Shown here: positions 1-13,108 of the stretch, piece by piece
How positions within the stretch are numbered: position 1 is the first letter of the stretch
How the letters are laid out: each line of letters starts with the position of its first letter
Source of the DNA: Tetrahymena thermophila SB210
Lineage: Eukaryota > Ciliophora > Oligohymenophorea > Hymenostomatida > Tetrahymenidae
NCBI RefSeq assembly: GCF_000189635.1
Contig: NW_002476420.1
Span: 188,683-252,682, forward strand
Direction of reading: 5' to 3'
Length of the DNA stretch: 64,000 bases
Translations under genes and position numbers: made by a program
The notes under the pieces: model-generated
Seen by the model: the letters and a program-made list of their open reading frames with translations, nothing else
What the model was told of the DNA's origin: nothing
Databases searched by the model: none

Positions 1-1107
1 TCAGCAGCATTTAATCTAAAAGATTCTTGTTGATATAAAAAAATATTGATTTAGAAAAATAAAGATTAGTTTTCAATACAAATAAATTAACAAAATATAA
101 AGAAAATCCTTTGTTTGGATATTTTTTATTATTTTTTTGAAATGTATCTCAAATCAGTATACAAAAGGGTTTAGCAACAAAGTTAAGTTAAATTAAGAAT
201 GAAATGGGAGAATGCACTCGGTTTATAGTTTATTGCCGAGAGTGTGAGGTTAATCTGTAGATAAGTGGATTAATCAACATTTGAATACATTAAAATCGAA
301 GTAGTCAGCGAAAAATAAGTCTATTTTTTTCTTCTTCTTTTTCGTTTGATCTTAACTTTCGAAGACTAAATTCAAATGAAAATAAATAAATAGTTAGCAC
401 TAATCAAAGCGAGGGATGTACATTTTATCAATAGGAATAAAAATATTATTGCAGTAGTTGAGTTAGATAGTTAATAAGTTAATAAAGTGTAACGAAAGCG
501 AAAACAGAAACATTTGAAGAGTGTTGCATAGATTTAAATAAAATTTGTTTGAAGTTTTTAAAAGAAAGACATATCTAAATAAAAAAATTAATTGCATTTT
601 TTCTCTTCATAAAATAAATAAATAGACAAATAAATGAATTTATTTTTCGTTTCTCGTACATATTCATGCTATAATGGATTTGTTCAAGAGTACGTAACCC
701 ATCAAAAGCATAATTACTACATTAAGTCAATTGATTTGAAAAGAAATCTTAGTATCTTTTAAAATTCAAAAGATTTTTTAACTAATTGAAGAAAGATTCT
801 TTCTTTTTTCTCTAAAAAAATTAATTTATTTATTCATATTTTTGAAGCAAATGATATATCGATCGAATCTATGTGAAAGCAAGCAATTATTATTTACTTA
901 TTTTAGCAACTCATAAAGGCAGTTTAAACTCGCTTTAAAATCAATTTCTTATTAACTAGATGCCAGCAGCAATAATAACATCAAAATTATTTCTAAAACC
1001 TCATTTTTGATAAAAGCACAATTAATTATTTTATAAAGAAACTTTTTAGTCCTGAAGCAAGCAAATCAAAAGAAGAAAAATAAATAAATAATTTGCATTT
1101 TTGAAAT
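1..1107. other. AT-rich non-coding leader region upstream of COX5B
   Basis: No convincing gene was seen. Open frames are short or have no coding-like composition. Slightly GC-richer patches occur around 205-260, including a CTCGG/CCGAG inverted pair at 218-222 and 237-241, and around 410-520. They may be untranslated sequence of COX5B or of a gene lying before the window. An upstream COX5B exon cannot be excluded. Confidence 0.4.
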
Positions 1108-2664
1108 ATGAATTTTACACAAACCAAATTAATAAATGCGAATCAATGCATGCTATCCTTAAATCTAAAAAATATTTTAATTAATAAAAACTACATATTT
1201 AATAAAAAATTAATTAAAAGATACGTTGGTTGCACTGGTCAAATGAACGAAGATGATTACGAAGGTCACGAATTGCTTTTCTTCTTATTGAGAGAAGGCT
1301 CTTTACAAAGATGTATGGGTTGCGGTCAAGTTTTCAAGTTAGTTCGTCTTAGAAACGAATACTCTCCTGAAATGGATTACTACTTGTCAAACTTCCACCC
1401 TTATGAAATGTAAGAAATGGGTGAAAGTGATACCACCGTTTTGATGTCACCTTACAAGTACGCTTCTCACTACGAATATACTCAATTCGAAACCCCCTCC
1501 AACATGGTCTACTCTATGGTTAACCCTGATGAACACGATAGATTGTTGGTTGATCCCGCCTACAGAATGGAAAGAACCAAGGCTTTGGAAGAAAAGTATA
1601 AAGTTTACACTAGCTCTTTGAGAGAAGTCGAAAAGTAATTCGAAGAAAGATACGGCCGTGCTGGTCAAATCAACATCTCCAAGGTTACCTACTCTACTCT
1701 TATCGATGTTGAAAAGGCTGTCCTCAAGATGGACAGATTATTCCGTAAGGTTGCCAAATTCGAAAACAGAGCTTTCATTGACAGAGCCAACCACTCCAGA
1801 AGAGAAAAGAGAATGCTCGAAAGAGCCCAACAAAGATGGGACTCCAACTACTCCTTCTTCACTGGATCCTTGACCGAAGAAGAACAAAAGTATAGAGATT
1901 ACTATGAGACTGAATTGGAAGCTTATCCCGAAGATGAAGGTATTGAACAACAACTTGACCAATAGGAAGTCTTGTTGAGCGGTAGATACGATCCTAAGCT
2001 CTACGACTTCTAGGAAGGCTACACCAAGAATCCTGAAGACGACCAAACTTCTTTAATTGAAAAGAAGGCCTTCAAGTTCAGATACAGATTAGCCAACGAA
2101 ACCTCTGAAACCTTCTAGAGACGTAACAACAGAATGGTTGAAAGATAAATTAAGCGTTTCTAACAACCCCAATACAAGCATGCCTTTGAATAACTTTAAA
2201 AAAATATTGCTATTTCTAGCAACAGTGGTAACGCTCTCCACTCCGAATACGGTTATTTGGAACTCCTCTCTAACGAATCTGTTCAATTATACAAGGACTA
2301 CTACGAATCTGATGCTGAAGAAGATTTCAAGGTTTTCGAAAACTTATCTTCCAAAGAAAAGCTCGTCATGATTGCTAACTTCGAAAATAATTTACTTCCC
2401 AAGTACGACAGATCTGAAGTCCACCTCATCCCCAAGAGACAATGGGAACCTGCCTTCGGTGTCTGGGAAAATTTCCTCTACGATATTACTGAATATGCCT
2501 CCTTCATTGCTCCCAGAGGTAAGGAAATCGCTGCTGACTATTAGATTCAATCAGCTATCCCTCTCACTAAAGAAGAATTGATTGAAGCTGGTCTCTACAA
2601 AGAAACTATTGAAAAGAAGGTAGAACCTAAGCTTGAAGCTAAAAAATAAACCAAAAGTGAATGA
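1108..2664 (+). CDS. COX5B: Cytochrome c oxidase subunit 5B, ciliate-type with long C-terminal extension
   Basis: Nuclear subunit of mitochondrial complex IV (zinc-binding Vb/yeast Cox4 family) on the matrix side of the inner membrane. Read with TAA/TAG as Gln, the frame is open for 518 residues to TGA. The family signature lies at residues 38-77: RYVGC, then a His, then RCMGCGQVFKLV. Candidate zinc ligands are C42, H54, C69 and C72. The spacing H-X14-C-X2-C is the one I recall for yeast Cox4. The other 440 or so residues are a charged helical extension absent from the roughly 130-residue animal and yeast proteins. Codon choice is strongly biased (GAA, AAG, GGT, AGA), as in highly expressed Tetrahymena genes. 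The first 37 codons are AT-richer, have no acidic residue and could be a presequence. They could also be intron sequence ending at the AG at 1219-1220, so the start is uncertain. Confidence 0.85.
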
Positions 2665-4005
2665 TCGCATTTGATGCAACCTATAAATTAAATAAATTAA
2701 TCTTGATACCCAACATTCTCAATAACAAACAAATGAAATATAAATTATTTACAAAAAACTACAAACCACAATGAAAACAAACAACAACTTGTCACCAAAT
2801 AAAAAGCATCATTTCAAGCCTTTCAAATCAATCAATTAAAAATAAATCACATATAAAAAAACAGATTTTACTACTGCTCCTTTATTTATTAGAGAACTGC
2901 AAAGCAAAGCAAGCCCATCATCATAGTAGTTAGTTAGTGCATGTTGTGCGTGCGTAGGTTAGGGAATGAATTTTATGAGGTGAAGTAGTTAGTTGCTTAA
3001 GCAAAAAGAAGACATCTTACATTCTTACATACATACATGCATATTGAGGATAATAATTTTTCAAATTAGACTTGAGATTATTTTTATTAAAATTGCTGAA
3101 CATGTTTTAATTATCATATATATACTGTTCGCTCTTTATTCAATCCTGATCTCATTATTACATTTCTTGCTTATATTCCGTTTTTTGATATATTTATTTT
3201 TTATTTTCTCATTTATTTCCATCAAAAAAAATTTTTTTTTTTAAATAATAAAATAAATAAAAATAAAATTTTTCCAATCAAAATAAATAAATAAAATTGT
3301 TGAAATATAACTTTGATTTTTATACAAATTCTAATTCAGAATAATACCGATGTAAATTTTGACAAGTAAATTGAATTATGGATTATGGTCATGAATGATA
3401 AATTAATTATTGATACATTCATGAAAAGTAGAAATTAATGTAAAATTTTATTTAAGAATATTGCAATTTTAAATCTCACCTAAGAGTATTGCGTCTAATA
3501 CAAGTTAGTTATTAAGTTTAAAACCTGATTTATTTAAATAATTATTTGAGTTAGTAAAATAAAATAGTTTTTTTTACAACTTTGATGATGAGTTAATTAA
3601 TTAATTATCGAGAAATTGCTCTATGGTAATAAATACTAAATGTATAATTATAAAAAGAAAACACTTTTAATATTGAGCATATATAAAATACTTTATCATT
3701 CTTATATTAATTTTTCAAATTATTATGATATGCTAAAGTTTTGAATCGGTAATAAACAATCTTAAAGTGTCTTATCAATCATCAAAAACTAATACTAAAT
3801 ACAGAATAAAATATTAAAAAATTCTTTTAATCTCAAATTAATTCCATCTAGTAGAAAAAAGCTTAAGTGTTTCTAATAATTTAATAATATTAACTTTTAA
3901 AAAAAAGAATATCGAAAAAGTAAATAATAAATATTTCTTTTAATACTTACTAAATAATTAAATAACTACTACTACTAACTAACTAATTAACTAAATATCT
4001 ATCTA
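2665..4005. other. Intergenic region
   Basis: COX5B 3' flank, then AT-rich DNA. A short GC-richer patch lies at about 2885-2995. The leader immediately before 4006 is rich in ACTAACTA-type repeats. No gene was recognised. Confidence 0.5.
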
Positions 4006-4641
4006 ATGGAAAATAAACATAATTTTAACTCTAATAACTTATAAGTATAGTAAAGACCATAAGATAATTAAACTATTTACTTCAATTCAACTAATACACA
4101 AAATACTAATTTTACTATTTAATCAAGTTAAAATAGAGTTTTATAATATCCTAATCAAAGTTTTTCAAATAATCTTAATGCACGAATATAATAAAGAGAA
4201 ACACCTTTTAATTTAACTGATAACGAATCTGAATAAAGTGAAGTTCTCAGCGATTTTTTATCTGAATTATTTGATAATTTAGTAGAAAGTGATGATTCTT
4301 TTGAATAACTTAGTGATATTTTTAGTAGTGATGATGACTCCTAAATGCAAGTAGAAACCTAAGAAATGTTTATTTAAAATGAAGTATCTGAACAATAACA
4401 ACGATAGATAAATTAATTTTTAAATTATGACGAGCAAATGTCAATTAGCAGTATTGACGAATAAGATTAATACAGGTTTATTAGTTATAAAGAATTCAAA
4501 TTGAGACATTAAAATATTATACATGAGGATGCAAATTAATGTATCGAAGATAGTTGGGATTTAAATCAAGATGATTTTTTAGAATAATCTGATAATTAAG
4601 ATGATTTTTTAGAATAATCTGATACTTCATCAGATTTTTGA
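4006..4641 (+). CDS. Acidic Ser/Asp/Gln-rich hypothetical protein
   Basis: Intronless frame of 211 residues from ATG to TGA with many in-frame TAA/TAG Gln codons. I do not recognise a family. The N-terminal 60 residues are Asn/Gln-rich. Residues about 70-115 are rich in Asp, Glu and Ser (clusters such as SDDDS). The C-terminus carries an exact tandem repeat of DDFLEQSD, encoded by near-identical DNA at about 4570-4624. There is no signal peptide and no membrane segment. The composition suggests a disordered protein. Its ATG follows an ACTAACTAACTA-like leader resembling that before the 42451 gene. It could be lineage-specific. Support is codon pattern, length and the repeat only. Confidence 0.6.
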
Positions 4642-5281
4642 GAAGATACATAAACAATATATCAATAAATAAATAATTAGTATATAATAAGAGTTTATTC
4701 AAATAAAAAGATATAAAAATATTTATAAAAATCTCTAAACAATAAAATATATAATAAATATTACTAATTTATTTAATTAATTAAATGTTGATTGATTAAT
4801 TTATTTATTTGTTTTTAATAAATCATCTTATTTTTTTGTTTGTTTGTTTGTTACTTTTTATTAATAATATTAAGATTCATTTTATTTTAAAGTATTTATT
4901 TTACATAAAAGATAATTCATATTTTTATTTTATTTATTTATTTAGAGAATATCTCAAACAAATGCTTTTTTTATTTAGTTAAATCATCAAATGATGATTC
5001 TTAGATTAAAATAAAATTATTTTAATTATCTTTCATATTATTCAATTTTAATGTAAATAAATTCTTTTACTTTAATTAAATGCTTGCTACAGTAGCTGAT
5101 TGTAAATAGATAGGTAGATAGATTGATAGATAGATATATTTATTTATTTCAATATAATGTATTTATCTAATGAGTCTCTTCTAAATTGTAAATAAATAAA
5201 ATAATTAGCTTTAGTTAAAATATATGAAACAACAATCTCATTAAAAATTAGTAAATTAATTAAATTTTGCTTACCTTCCTC
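4642..5281. other. Convergent intergenic region with simple repeats
   Basis: Shared 3' flank of the 4006-4641 and 5282-7625 genes. It contains short simple repeats: TTTG units at about 4837-4850 and GATA-like units at about 5105-5140. Nothing else was recognised. Confidence 0.5.
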
Positions 5282-7625
5282 TCAGTAATTATGTGCAAGA
5301 ATATTCTTGTTCACTAAATCAGAATAATCTATTCTTTGTTGAGAAGCCTTGCCTGAGTTCATGTTTCTTTGATACTATTGCTATTGATACTTGTTTTCAT
5401 CAGTTTACTGTTTTAAAATATGATTAAAAAAGAGTTATTGATAAATTCCATAAATGAATTAGAAATTATGATAAAATTATTCATAAAATTTACCTTTTAT
5501 GAATTAATTTAACCTTAATAGGGATAAGAATTTGAAATTGGGTTATAAATTCTTGGATTCTATTCAAGTGGTTGTTTCTTTTTCAAAACAAAAAAATTTT
5601 TTTAGTTTGTAAAATCTAATAAAACATCTAAGTGAAAATAATTAAGTTTTTATGTACTCCAATATTTAGGCCATTGTACTTTCTTTCTAAATCTATCATG
5701 TCATCATCTTCTCTTTATTTTGCCATCTTACTTTATTCTCTCTACACATCAAGCATTTCTCTATATTTGATTTGGTCAACTTTCTTTTAATCTCTTGTAG
5801 CATTGTCTTAGGCAGAATTTCCATAAACAGCTCTTTAGTTGCCCATGACGTCGTATTCTACGTCCTATTGAACTTTACCTCTAGTAGGGTTGTTGGAATA
5901 TTGCTATTATTAAGAAGCAGGAGGTTAATAATAGTTTTGTTCTTCCTTCATTTTAGTGATTCTTGTCTACTCTCTTTGCATGTCTAATATTTGACGATAT
6001 CTTTATTAATCCTCCTTCTTTTGATTTTCTCCACCTAACTTTTGCTATTAAGAATACAGGTTCTTTTGGTTACCCATAATGTCATAATCCTAATCATTCT
6101 ACTTAGGGCGCTGTTATTATTGCTATTATTGGCTTATCTATGGTCTATTATTCTAACTTGATACTTAGTCGAACTCGTACCCTCTAAGACGATCATACTT
6201 TTCTTATTGCTTCTTCTATTCATTTTCAGCCATTTATCTTTTTAAAAGTTCATTGTATTCTCTCTTTTCCTAAATAAATTAATTAATAAATTAATAAACA
6301 AATGAATCCATCAGTGAATTAATGGATGATCATCACTATAAATTAAAGATTCTCTATCAAAAATAAATGAAATTTTTCTATATTAATATAGACTGTAAAA
6401 TTGAAACAAATAAATAAATAGATAGATAGATAATTAAATTATCCAGTTCGATAGTTAGTTACATGATTTTTTTCATAGTACTGAGCATTCATTTATTCGT
6501 TATATTGTTTATTTTAAACTCCGCCATAAGGAGCAGGAACGCTGCCTGCATTAGAGAAAGTATCAGCTTTTCTCTTCTTTTCATCATCGTAAGAAACGAA
6601 ATTTCTTGCATTAATGTTTTGAATTCTTTCATATTTTTCCATTTGTTGCTTTAATTTAAATTAAATACATTAATAAAATGTCATTCATTCTTATAATCTA
6701 TCAAAATTAAGCTTTGATCTTAAATTTAATGAAGTTTTAGATCAAAAATTTTACCTTTTTTTAGTAGTTTTCACCACCTATCTCAAATTGAGGCTGTACG
6801 TTTTGATCTTAGTATCTGTTGATCTCTTACTTAATTCTTTAATCAGCTTAGTACTATTAGCCAACCATATCTCTTCTTAACTCTTCCTTAACATATCTGC
6901 CGTTGTTTTCTCTTTTTCCGTCATCTTGTTGCATCAATCTATATCTATCTTCTTCAATTTAGTTCTATTTCTGTTTAGTTTATAAAATAAATTTATTAAA
7001 AAGCCCTATTAAAGTCTATATCAATTAAATGAAACATATAGCTAGGAGTTAAGAATATATATTACAAAATGAAATAACCTAAAATCAAAAAAGTATTAAT
7101 AAATAGGAAATAAGTGCTACTTTTGAAGCCTTTTCTCTTTGAGATTATTCAATTTAAGCCTTGTATAGCTCTGCTAAGGCACGTTTCTTTTCTGCTTGCT
7201 ATTGCTTTTCTCTTAAAACATCGTCATCATATTCTTTTCTTAATTGCTACTAAAGTTGTAGATCATTTTCTTTTTAACGGAGCTTTTCATCTTTCTTTCT
7301 TTGTTGCTCTCCTTATTACCTGGCATATTCACCTCTTCATTTATTATTGAAATACAATTTAGTATGAAAATTAGTTTATTTTAATATAATCATTTATGCT
7401 TTAATGCAAACTGTTTTACTTTAATAGTTCCTTTTATCGGTAGTTAAGATTAGAATTAGTGTCAGACTACTATTCACTTTGAGGGTCATTCATGGTTTTC
7501 CAGTCGTTTCCTTTATAGTATTTAGGATTCTAGAATTGCTATTCGTATCCCTTAGGAGGATTATTTGAACCTGGCTTGTAAACTTGTTATTATTGAGGAA
7601 GATGATATAAGATATTATCTGTCAT
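5282..7625 (-). CDS. Gln-rich coiled-coil protein with tandem YDxMGN / YRxxLDxQREQ repeats
   Basis: Seven exons with GT..AG borders: 7625-7420, 7334-7121, 6970-6755, 6648-6463, 6269-5658, 5577-5494, 5407-5282. They join in frame to about 547 residues and end at TGA. I do not recognise the family. Exons 2-4 encode charged coiled coil rich in Lys, Glu and Gln (QQRKKDEKLRQKEND and similar). Exon 5 holds at least two copies of a roughly 60-residue unit. Each unit pairs YD-I/V-MGNQ with YR-x2-LD-x-QREQ (RYRQILDMQREQ and KYREMLDVQREQ). A related YNELLKRQ segment precedes them. There is no signal peptide or membrane helix, so it is probably a cytoskeletal, ciliary or basal-body type protein. That is inferred from composition; loosely similar heptad motifs occur in centrosome/cilium proteins such as CSPP1 and CCDC66. 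Confidence 0.7.
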
Positions 7626-8949
7626 TTCTATTGATTTTTCTAATAAAAATTGGGAGTTTAGAATTTTTTTAAAAAAAGGTTTGATTTTCCTGATTTTTTT
7701 TTTTGAATTTATTGGTTGTATTTTTCTATTAAAAAATAAATATCTCTCTTTGTTTGTTGTGAGTAAATTTTTTAAATAATAAATACAAAAAAATATAATA
7801 AATTTTGATTTAAATAACTATTATTATTACAAATATGAATTATATATAATGGATATATTTATTAATTAATTATTTACTAACTACTCAAAACATCTAAATA
7901 TTCATTCATTCAATTATTTTTTTTTATTATTCTACTAAAAAATCAAACAATCAAACCTTTTATCAAAATTTCTTTTTCTTAATCTAACAAACAAACCTTC
8001 ACAAAAGAAATTAAATTTGATAGGAATGACCATATATTTTTATTAACTTGAAGGTTATTGAAATTTATTTCTTTTTTGCTTTAAAATAGATAGATACAAT
8101 TCTTTAAAAATAAGGATTTTGAGTTTAGTAAAAATTAATTTTTAAATACAAAAAAACAAATATTATTTAAATAATTGATATTGATTCAAGGGTAGAATTT
8201 TTTATCTGTAGTTCTAAATTTACAATTTATTTTTAAACATAATGGAATAAAAAATTATATTTTTAAGCACAGTAATACAAATTTTGAACCTATTGTCTAT
8301 ATGCAAATCAAAATACTAATTATAATTACTAATTCAATAACATAATACAAAAAACTTTATATAAAATCAATTACAGCTTCAATTTTTGATAAAAAAGTAT
8401 ATTGTAGTTTCTCATTTATTTTTTAAAGCTCCATTTAATCGATACCCAAAATCCATTTTAAAAAAATAAACATCAAAATTAACTTTATATCTTAGAGAGT
8501 GTAGTGCTAATTAATGAAAAATAACAGTATGTAATTTTTATTAATATTAAATGGTAAAATGAATAATTGTGCTTGACAAACAATAAATATATATATATAT
8601 ATATTTGATATGCTTAATTTTTATAATATTTAACCAGATTTAATGAAACATATTTGATTATAAAACAATAGAATACATAAAATATTAAATTATTTATCAA
8701 AATTTATATTTTAGAATTGAATAGTAATATATATATATATATATTTATTTATTTAATTATTTTAGTCTAGTATATTAAAAAGGAGTTTTAATTTACATCT
8801 TATTGTAATTTAGTTTTATTTATGTGAATTCTTAAGTGTTATCTGTTCTATTAGCTCTAAGATTGATTAGATGGGTTAGTTAATTTTAGAATAGAGATAA
8901 TGAAGCTATTATACTATTTAGTTGAGGTAATTCAATTTATCCAACATGA
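7626..8949. other. AT-rich intergenic region with TA microsatellites
   Basis: Upstream flank of the 7625 start codon, then AT-rich DNA. Short (TA)n runs lie at about 8588-8605 and 8730-8745. No gene was recognised. Confidence 0.5.
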
Positions 8950-10628
8950 GATAGTCGTTTAAATCATAATTACTTGCTCTATTTTTCATAACACACTAAG
9001 TACTTCATCTTTAATTTTTTTTGCTACCACTTCCTTCTATCTTTAAAAGATATCCTTAATCCCAAGCTTTAAAATAAGTTAAATAATATAAATTAAATTG
9101 TTAATTTGTGAATAAATTTTACTTAAAATCGTCTATCAAAATTTTTGTGTTTGTCATTTTAGTTTGTATTAGATTTTATATTTTTTTAATCTCATCTTCC
9201 TATAATTACATATATCTATTTTATTATAAATAAATTGCTCTTATTTATTTGAAAAAGATATAACTAAATCAAAGTTCTTACAGAGTCTTAAATTTAAAGT
9301 AAAATAATTTTTTATCAGCAATCTTGATAATTAAATTGTACATGATATCTCTCTAAACTTGGTTATTTCTTTTCAAAAATATTAAATTTTAATACAATAA
9401 TTAATATATTTCTAATTAGCTAACTAATTAAATATTGCTCAAATTTAAATAATCATTTTATTATTGAAAATAATATCTAAAATAGAATAGATTAATTTAA
9501 TAAAAAATTACTTAAAATTCAATGATAAATATTTAATCACTTAATTCCTCTAGATGTTTTAGGCCAGAACTTAAAAATCTAAATCAGATATTGAAGACAT
9601 CCTAAATAATTGAAATTTTATGTAAATAGTCACTTAATATTTAATATAAAATACTCTAAATTCAATCTGAATCCTTCAAGATTATCAAACTAAGAAAATC
9701 CAGTAAATAGATGAATTAATCCATTTTCCAATTGTGAGTCTCTGTTTAAAATTTTTTTACTTAAATATTCTTAAAGAAATAAATTAATTTTACTTAAAAT
9801 TCAGCTTTAAAAATTTTAATTTGGTGAGCTTGTTTAAATAAATTCCTGTATTTTCTAAATTTTATTCAACCAATCCTGTTCGCCTTTATTTAAAATAATA
9901 TTTAGGTTTAACTTTTATTGTAATAAATTACCTTAATCCAAGCGTTAAACTATTTAGGTTATTTAAACTGCTAATAGACTTAATCAATTCTTTGTAGCCT
10001 TGAGATCCTAAATCATTCCCACTTTAAGATTTATTTGAATTAATTGCAATATTTCAATGAGATAAAATATTTTACTAAAGATTGATTCTTAATAGCTGTA
10101 AATTGGACAGCTATTTAAGCATTAAAGATATTTAATTAGCACTCTACTCTGTACAAAGAGTTAAACTTATTTAATTAATATTTTAGACTTTTAATATTTG
10201 TCTTATAATTTTTACCTAAAATTTAAATTTAGATCTTTTAAGTTTTATAGCTACGATATTTTTAAACAAAGGATAGATATTCCAGAGTCTTCAATTGGAC
10301 AGTGTCTATTTTAAATTTATAAACAAACAAATAAATTAATGAATGTATATATTATGTTAAGTGTTATTTATTATTAAATATTTTACAACAGTTTTAGCAT
10401 GACTTTGTTCAGATTTTAGTTATTGAGTCCCAAGTTAGAAATAACTTCGCATTACTGCTTGTTGGAATGAGAAACTCTTATTTTAATAAAAAAATATTTT
10501 TATTTTTCTGGTTTGGATTAAATTTCTAATGCTTTTTTGTTCATAGAAGAGTTTTTAATTGTTTTTTACGATAAATCAATTAGAAGCTGATTGTGTATTT
10601 CATTCTGATATTAATTAAATAAAGACAT
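8950..10628 (-). pseudogene. Decayed leucine-rich-repeat gene
   Basis: Read on the minus strand, typical ciliate LRR phrases appear in different frames and are separated by TGA codons. An ATG at 10628-10626 opens a frame reaching an LRR-like stretch, IEDSGISILCLKISQLQ then NLKDLNLNFR (about 10300-10210). Further on, SNLQLLRINL (about 10115-10085) lies in another frame and is followed by TGA. Then NDLGSQGYKELIKSISSL with NLNSLTLGLR (about 10015-9925) and LNLNIILNKGEQDWL (about 9915-9860) follow in a third context. Fainter traces reach about 8950. The repeat form N-x-LG-x-QG-x-L with a NL-x-SLTL strand is a common Tetrahymena LRR style. Frame changes and stops make a pseudogene the simplest reading, although some breaks might be unrecognised introns. 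The 3' limit is approximate. Confidence 0.55.
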
Positions 10629-13108
10629 TAGATCTTCTACTGAGACTGTATCAAACCTGAAAATATTGTTTGATCATATAAAAACCATTTTAATGCTTGC
10701 TAAAAAATTTACAACTTGACTATCTTGAATGGACGATTTTCCCTATTTATAATAATGAAAAAAAAGAGTGATTAAGTGCAATTTAGTAAGTTTTTAATCA
10801 TTTTCTATTTTGAATAAATAAAATACATTCTCTAATTTAGTTCTAAATGTCTTATTTTGTCTTTTTAAAATAACTTTTATTCGCCCTTTTTATTAGTATT
10901 TTTTTTTTAGCTTACTGAATTTGAATTTTTTAAAAATATGTAATTAAAATTTTTTACATAAAAAATTAATTGCTTTGTTGTTCTAAAAAGAGTGTTATAT
11001 AGATAAGGGGGGGAAAATTAGACTGATCTTCACCACAAAATGTGTTTGCCAGAAAATTTTTTCTATTCTTATAACAACAATTAATTCAAAAAATTGATAA
11101 ATTTATAACAAGCAAATTATTTTTTCTCAGAATAGTTTTTTTTTAGTCAATGCGTTTATTTATTAATTGATTTTTCTATTAATTCTTGCTTTCATTAAAT
11201 TACCTTAATGAAAATTTCCATTATTTTTTCTCATAAAAAAGATTTTAGTAAAATTATTTGAAATTTTAAAGCATTAATTTAAAAATTTTTAACAACCTCT
11301 CAAATATCAAAAAGAATTGGAATTACATTTTATGATAAATCCTTGTATAATTTTAAATATAAATCATATACGAAATCTTAAATCCTTTATATAGAATAGG
11401 GCCTCTCTTTAGGTTTGCTTTTTTTGAATATTTTTAAATATTCTATTTAGTGTAATAATATTCTAAATGTAATTTGAAATAATTATAATTGCTAGCTATT
11501 CAAAAATATGATAAAATAGTCTTTTCCTTATTGTCATAAAAATTATAAATGTTTTTTGATAAGTATTTATATTATTTAAAGTTAGTGAAAAATATTTGGT
11601 GGAATTAAATGGCCAATTTGAGTTACCCTCAAAAGCACATAATCGCGCTAATAAAATATGATATTTTTGATGATTGATTTTGATTAAAAAAGCTGTAATT
11701 TATTTGTGGTGATTTGCTAAGAGGATAAAATACTAAAGAAAAAGTCAATAACATTTTTAAAATTTAATTATTTTTATAAAATAAATTTTCATCTATTCAA
11801 AAAGTCTTTGCGTGTTGAGATTGCAAAAAATATTTTATTTTTTATTCATTTCAATCAAAAAAAATTGCGATGAAAATCATTGATAAAATTTAAGCACACA
11901 AAAACATATAAATAAAATCAATTGAGTATAAACAATTTAAAAGAATAAGCTGAAATTATGAAATAAAATTTTAGCTGAATTCAACTTAAATTTAGATTTA
12001 TCTTTTTTAATTTAGCTTCTATGAAAGATACAAAGATATTAATTAAAAAAAAATATTTGAACTAGCATATATGTAAATTTTAATTTTTCTTATTAGTTTT
12101 TTTTATCAAAATTTATTAAAAGATTATCCTGATTTTATTTACTTATTAGAAATAAAAATATTCAAATCAGAAATTTAGATGTAAGGAAAAAAATTAAGGT
12201 ACTTTTTTTAATCAGCTACAACTACTCTAAATTTTTTAATACTAAAAATTAATGTGTTTTAACAGCTTAACTATTCTGAGAAGTATTTAAAATGATTAGC
12301 ACAAACAAATCATATTTATTCTGAAAACAATTTGTTAAAAATAATCTAACTTTAGTTGATATTTGTTTCTTTTTTTTGCTTGAAAAAAAATATTTAATTT
12401 TCAAATAAATTTTATTTAAAACTAACTAATAACAAATAAAATCAATCAATATTTATTTTTATATTGTTTTTTCTGCTCTTCTGCTTGTTTATAAAGATAT
12501 TTTATTAGAAGCAATGATCATAAACATTACTCACTTTCTCTTGTTTAATTTTTAAGAGTTAAGCTATAAAAATTTTAGATCTTTAAAAATCATGTCAAAA
12601 ACGAAGAAAAACCTATCATCATGTTATAAAAATTTTAGTTTATTATTGAAATTTTTTAGAGGTAACAGACTATAGAAAAATTTATACAAATATGTCAATT
12701 ATTTATGATATAGATATGTTTTTATTTATATTATATATTTATTTGATAGAAAATTATGTTTTGATTGTTATGTATAAATAAAATTAAATATTTGATAGAG
12801 GATATGTGAGTTAGTTAGTTATTTAGTTAGTTAGATAGATAGATAATTATTTGGTTAGTTTTTATTTTAATTAATTTGTGAATGAGTCATTTTTTTTTCA
12901 TAATTTTGTTATAGGTTGTTTTATATCAATTTTTTTTTTATAATAGTTATTTCTTAAATTATTTGATTAGGTTTTAGATTGGTATTATATTTTATTTTAT
13001 TTTGCTACATTTTTTTTTTTGATAAAAATCCTTCAATATTTTCTAAATTAAGGTAAAAACTATTTATTTATTAAAGATATATTTTCGAATTTGGTCCTAA
13101 AAAGATTT
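10629..13108. other. Gene-poor AT-rich region
   Basis: Long AT-rich stretch with homopolymer T and A runs and GTTA/GATA simple repeats near 12808-12845. No coding pattern was recognised on either strand. Confidence 0.45.

Noticed and set aside
218..241. Short hairpin as RNA gene or terminator
   Set aside because: The five-base stem with a 14-base loop is too weak to support an RNA feature.
5772..7350. Several plus-strand hydrophobic open frames
   Set aside because: They lie antisense to the spliced coiled-coil gene, whose exons join in frame with proper borders.
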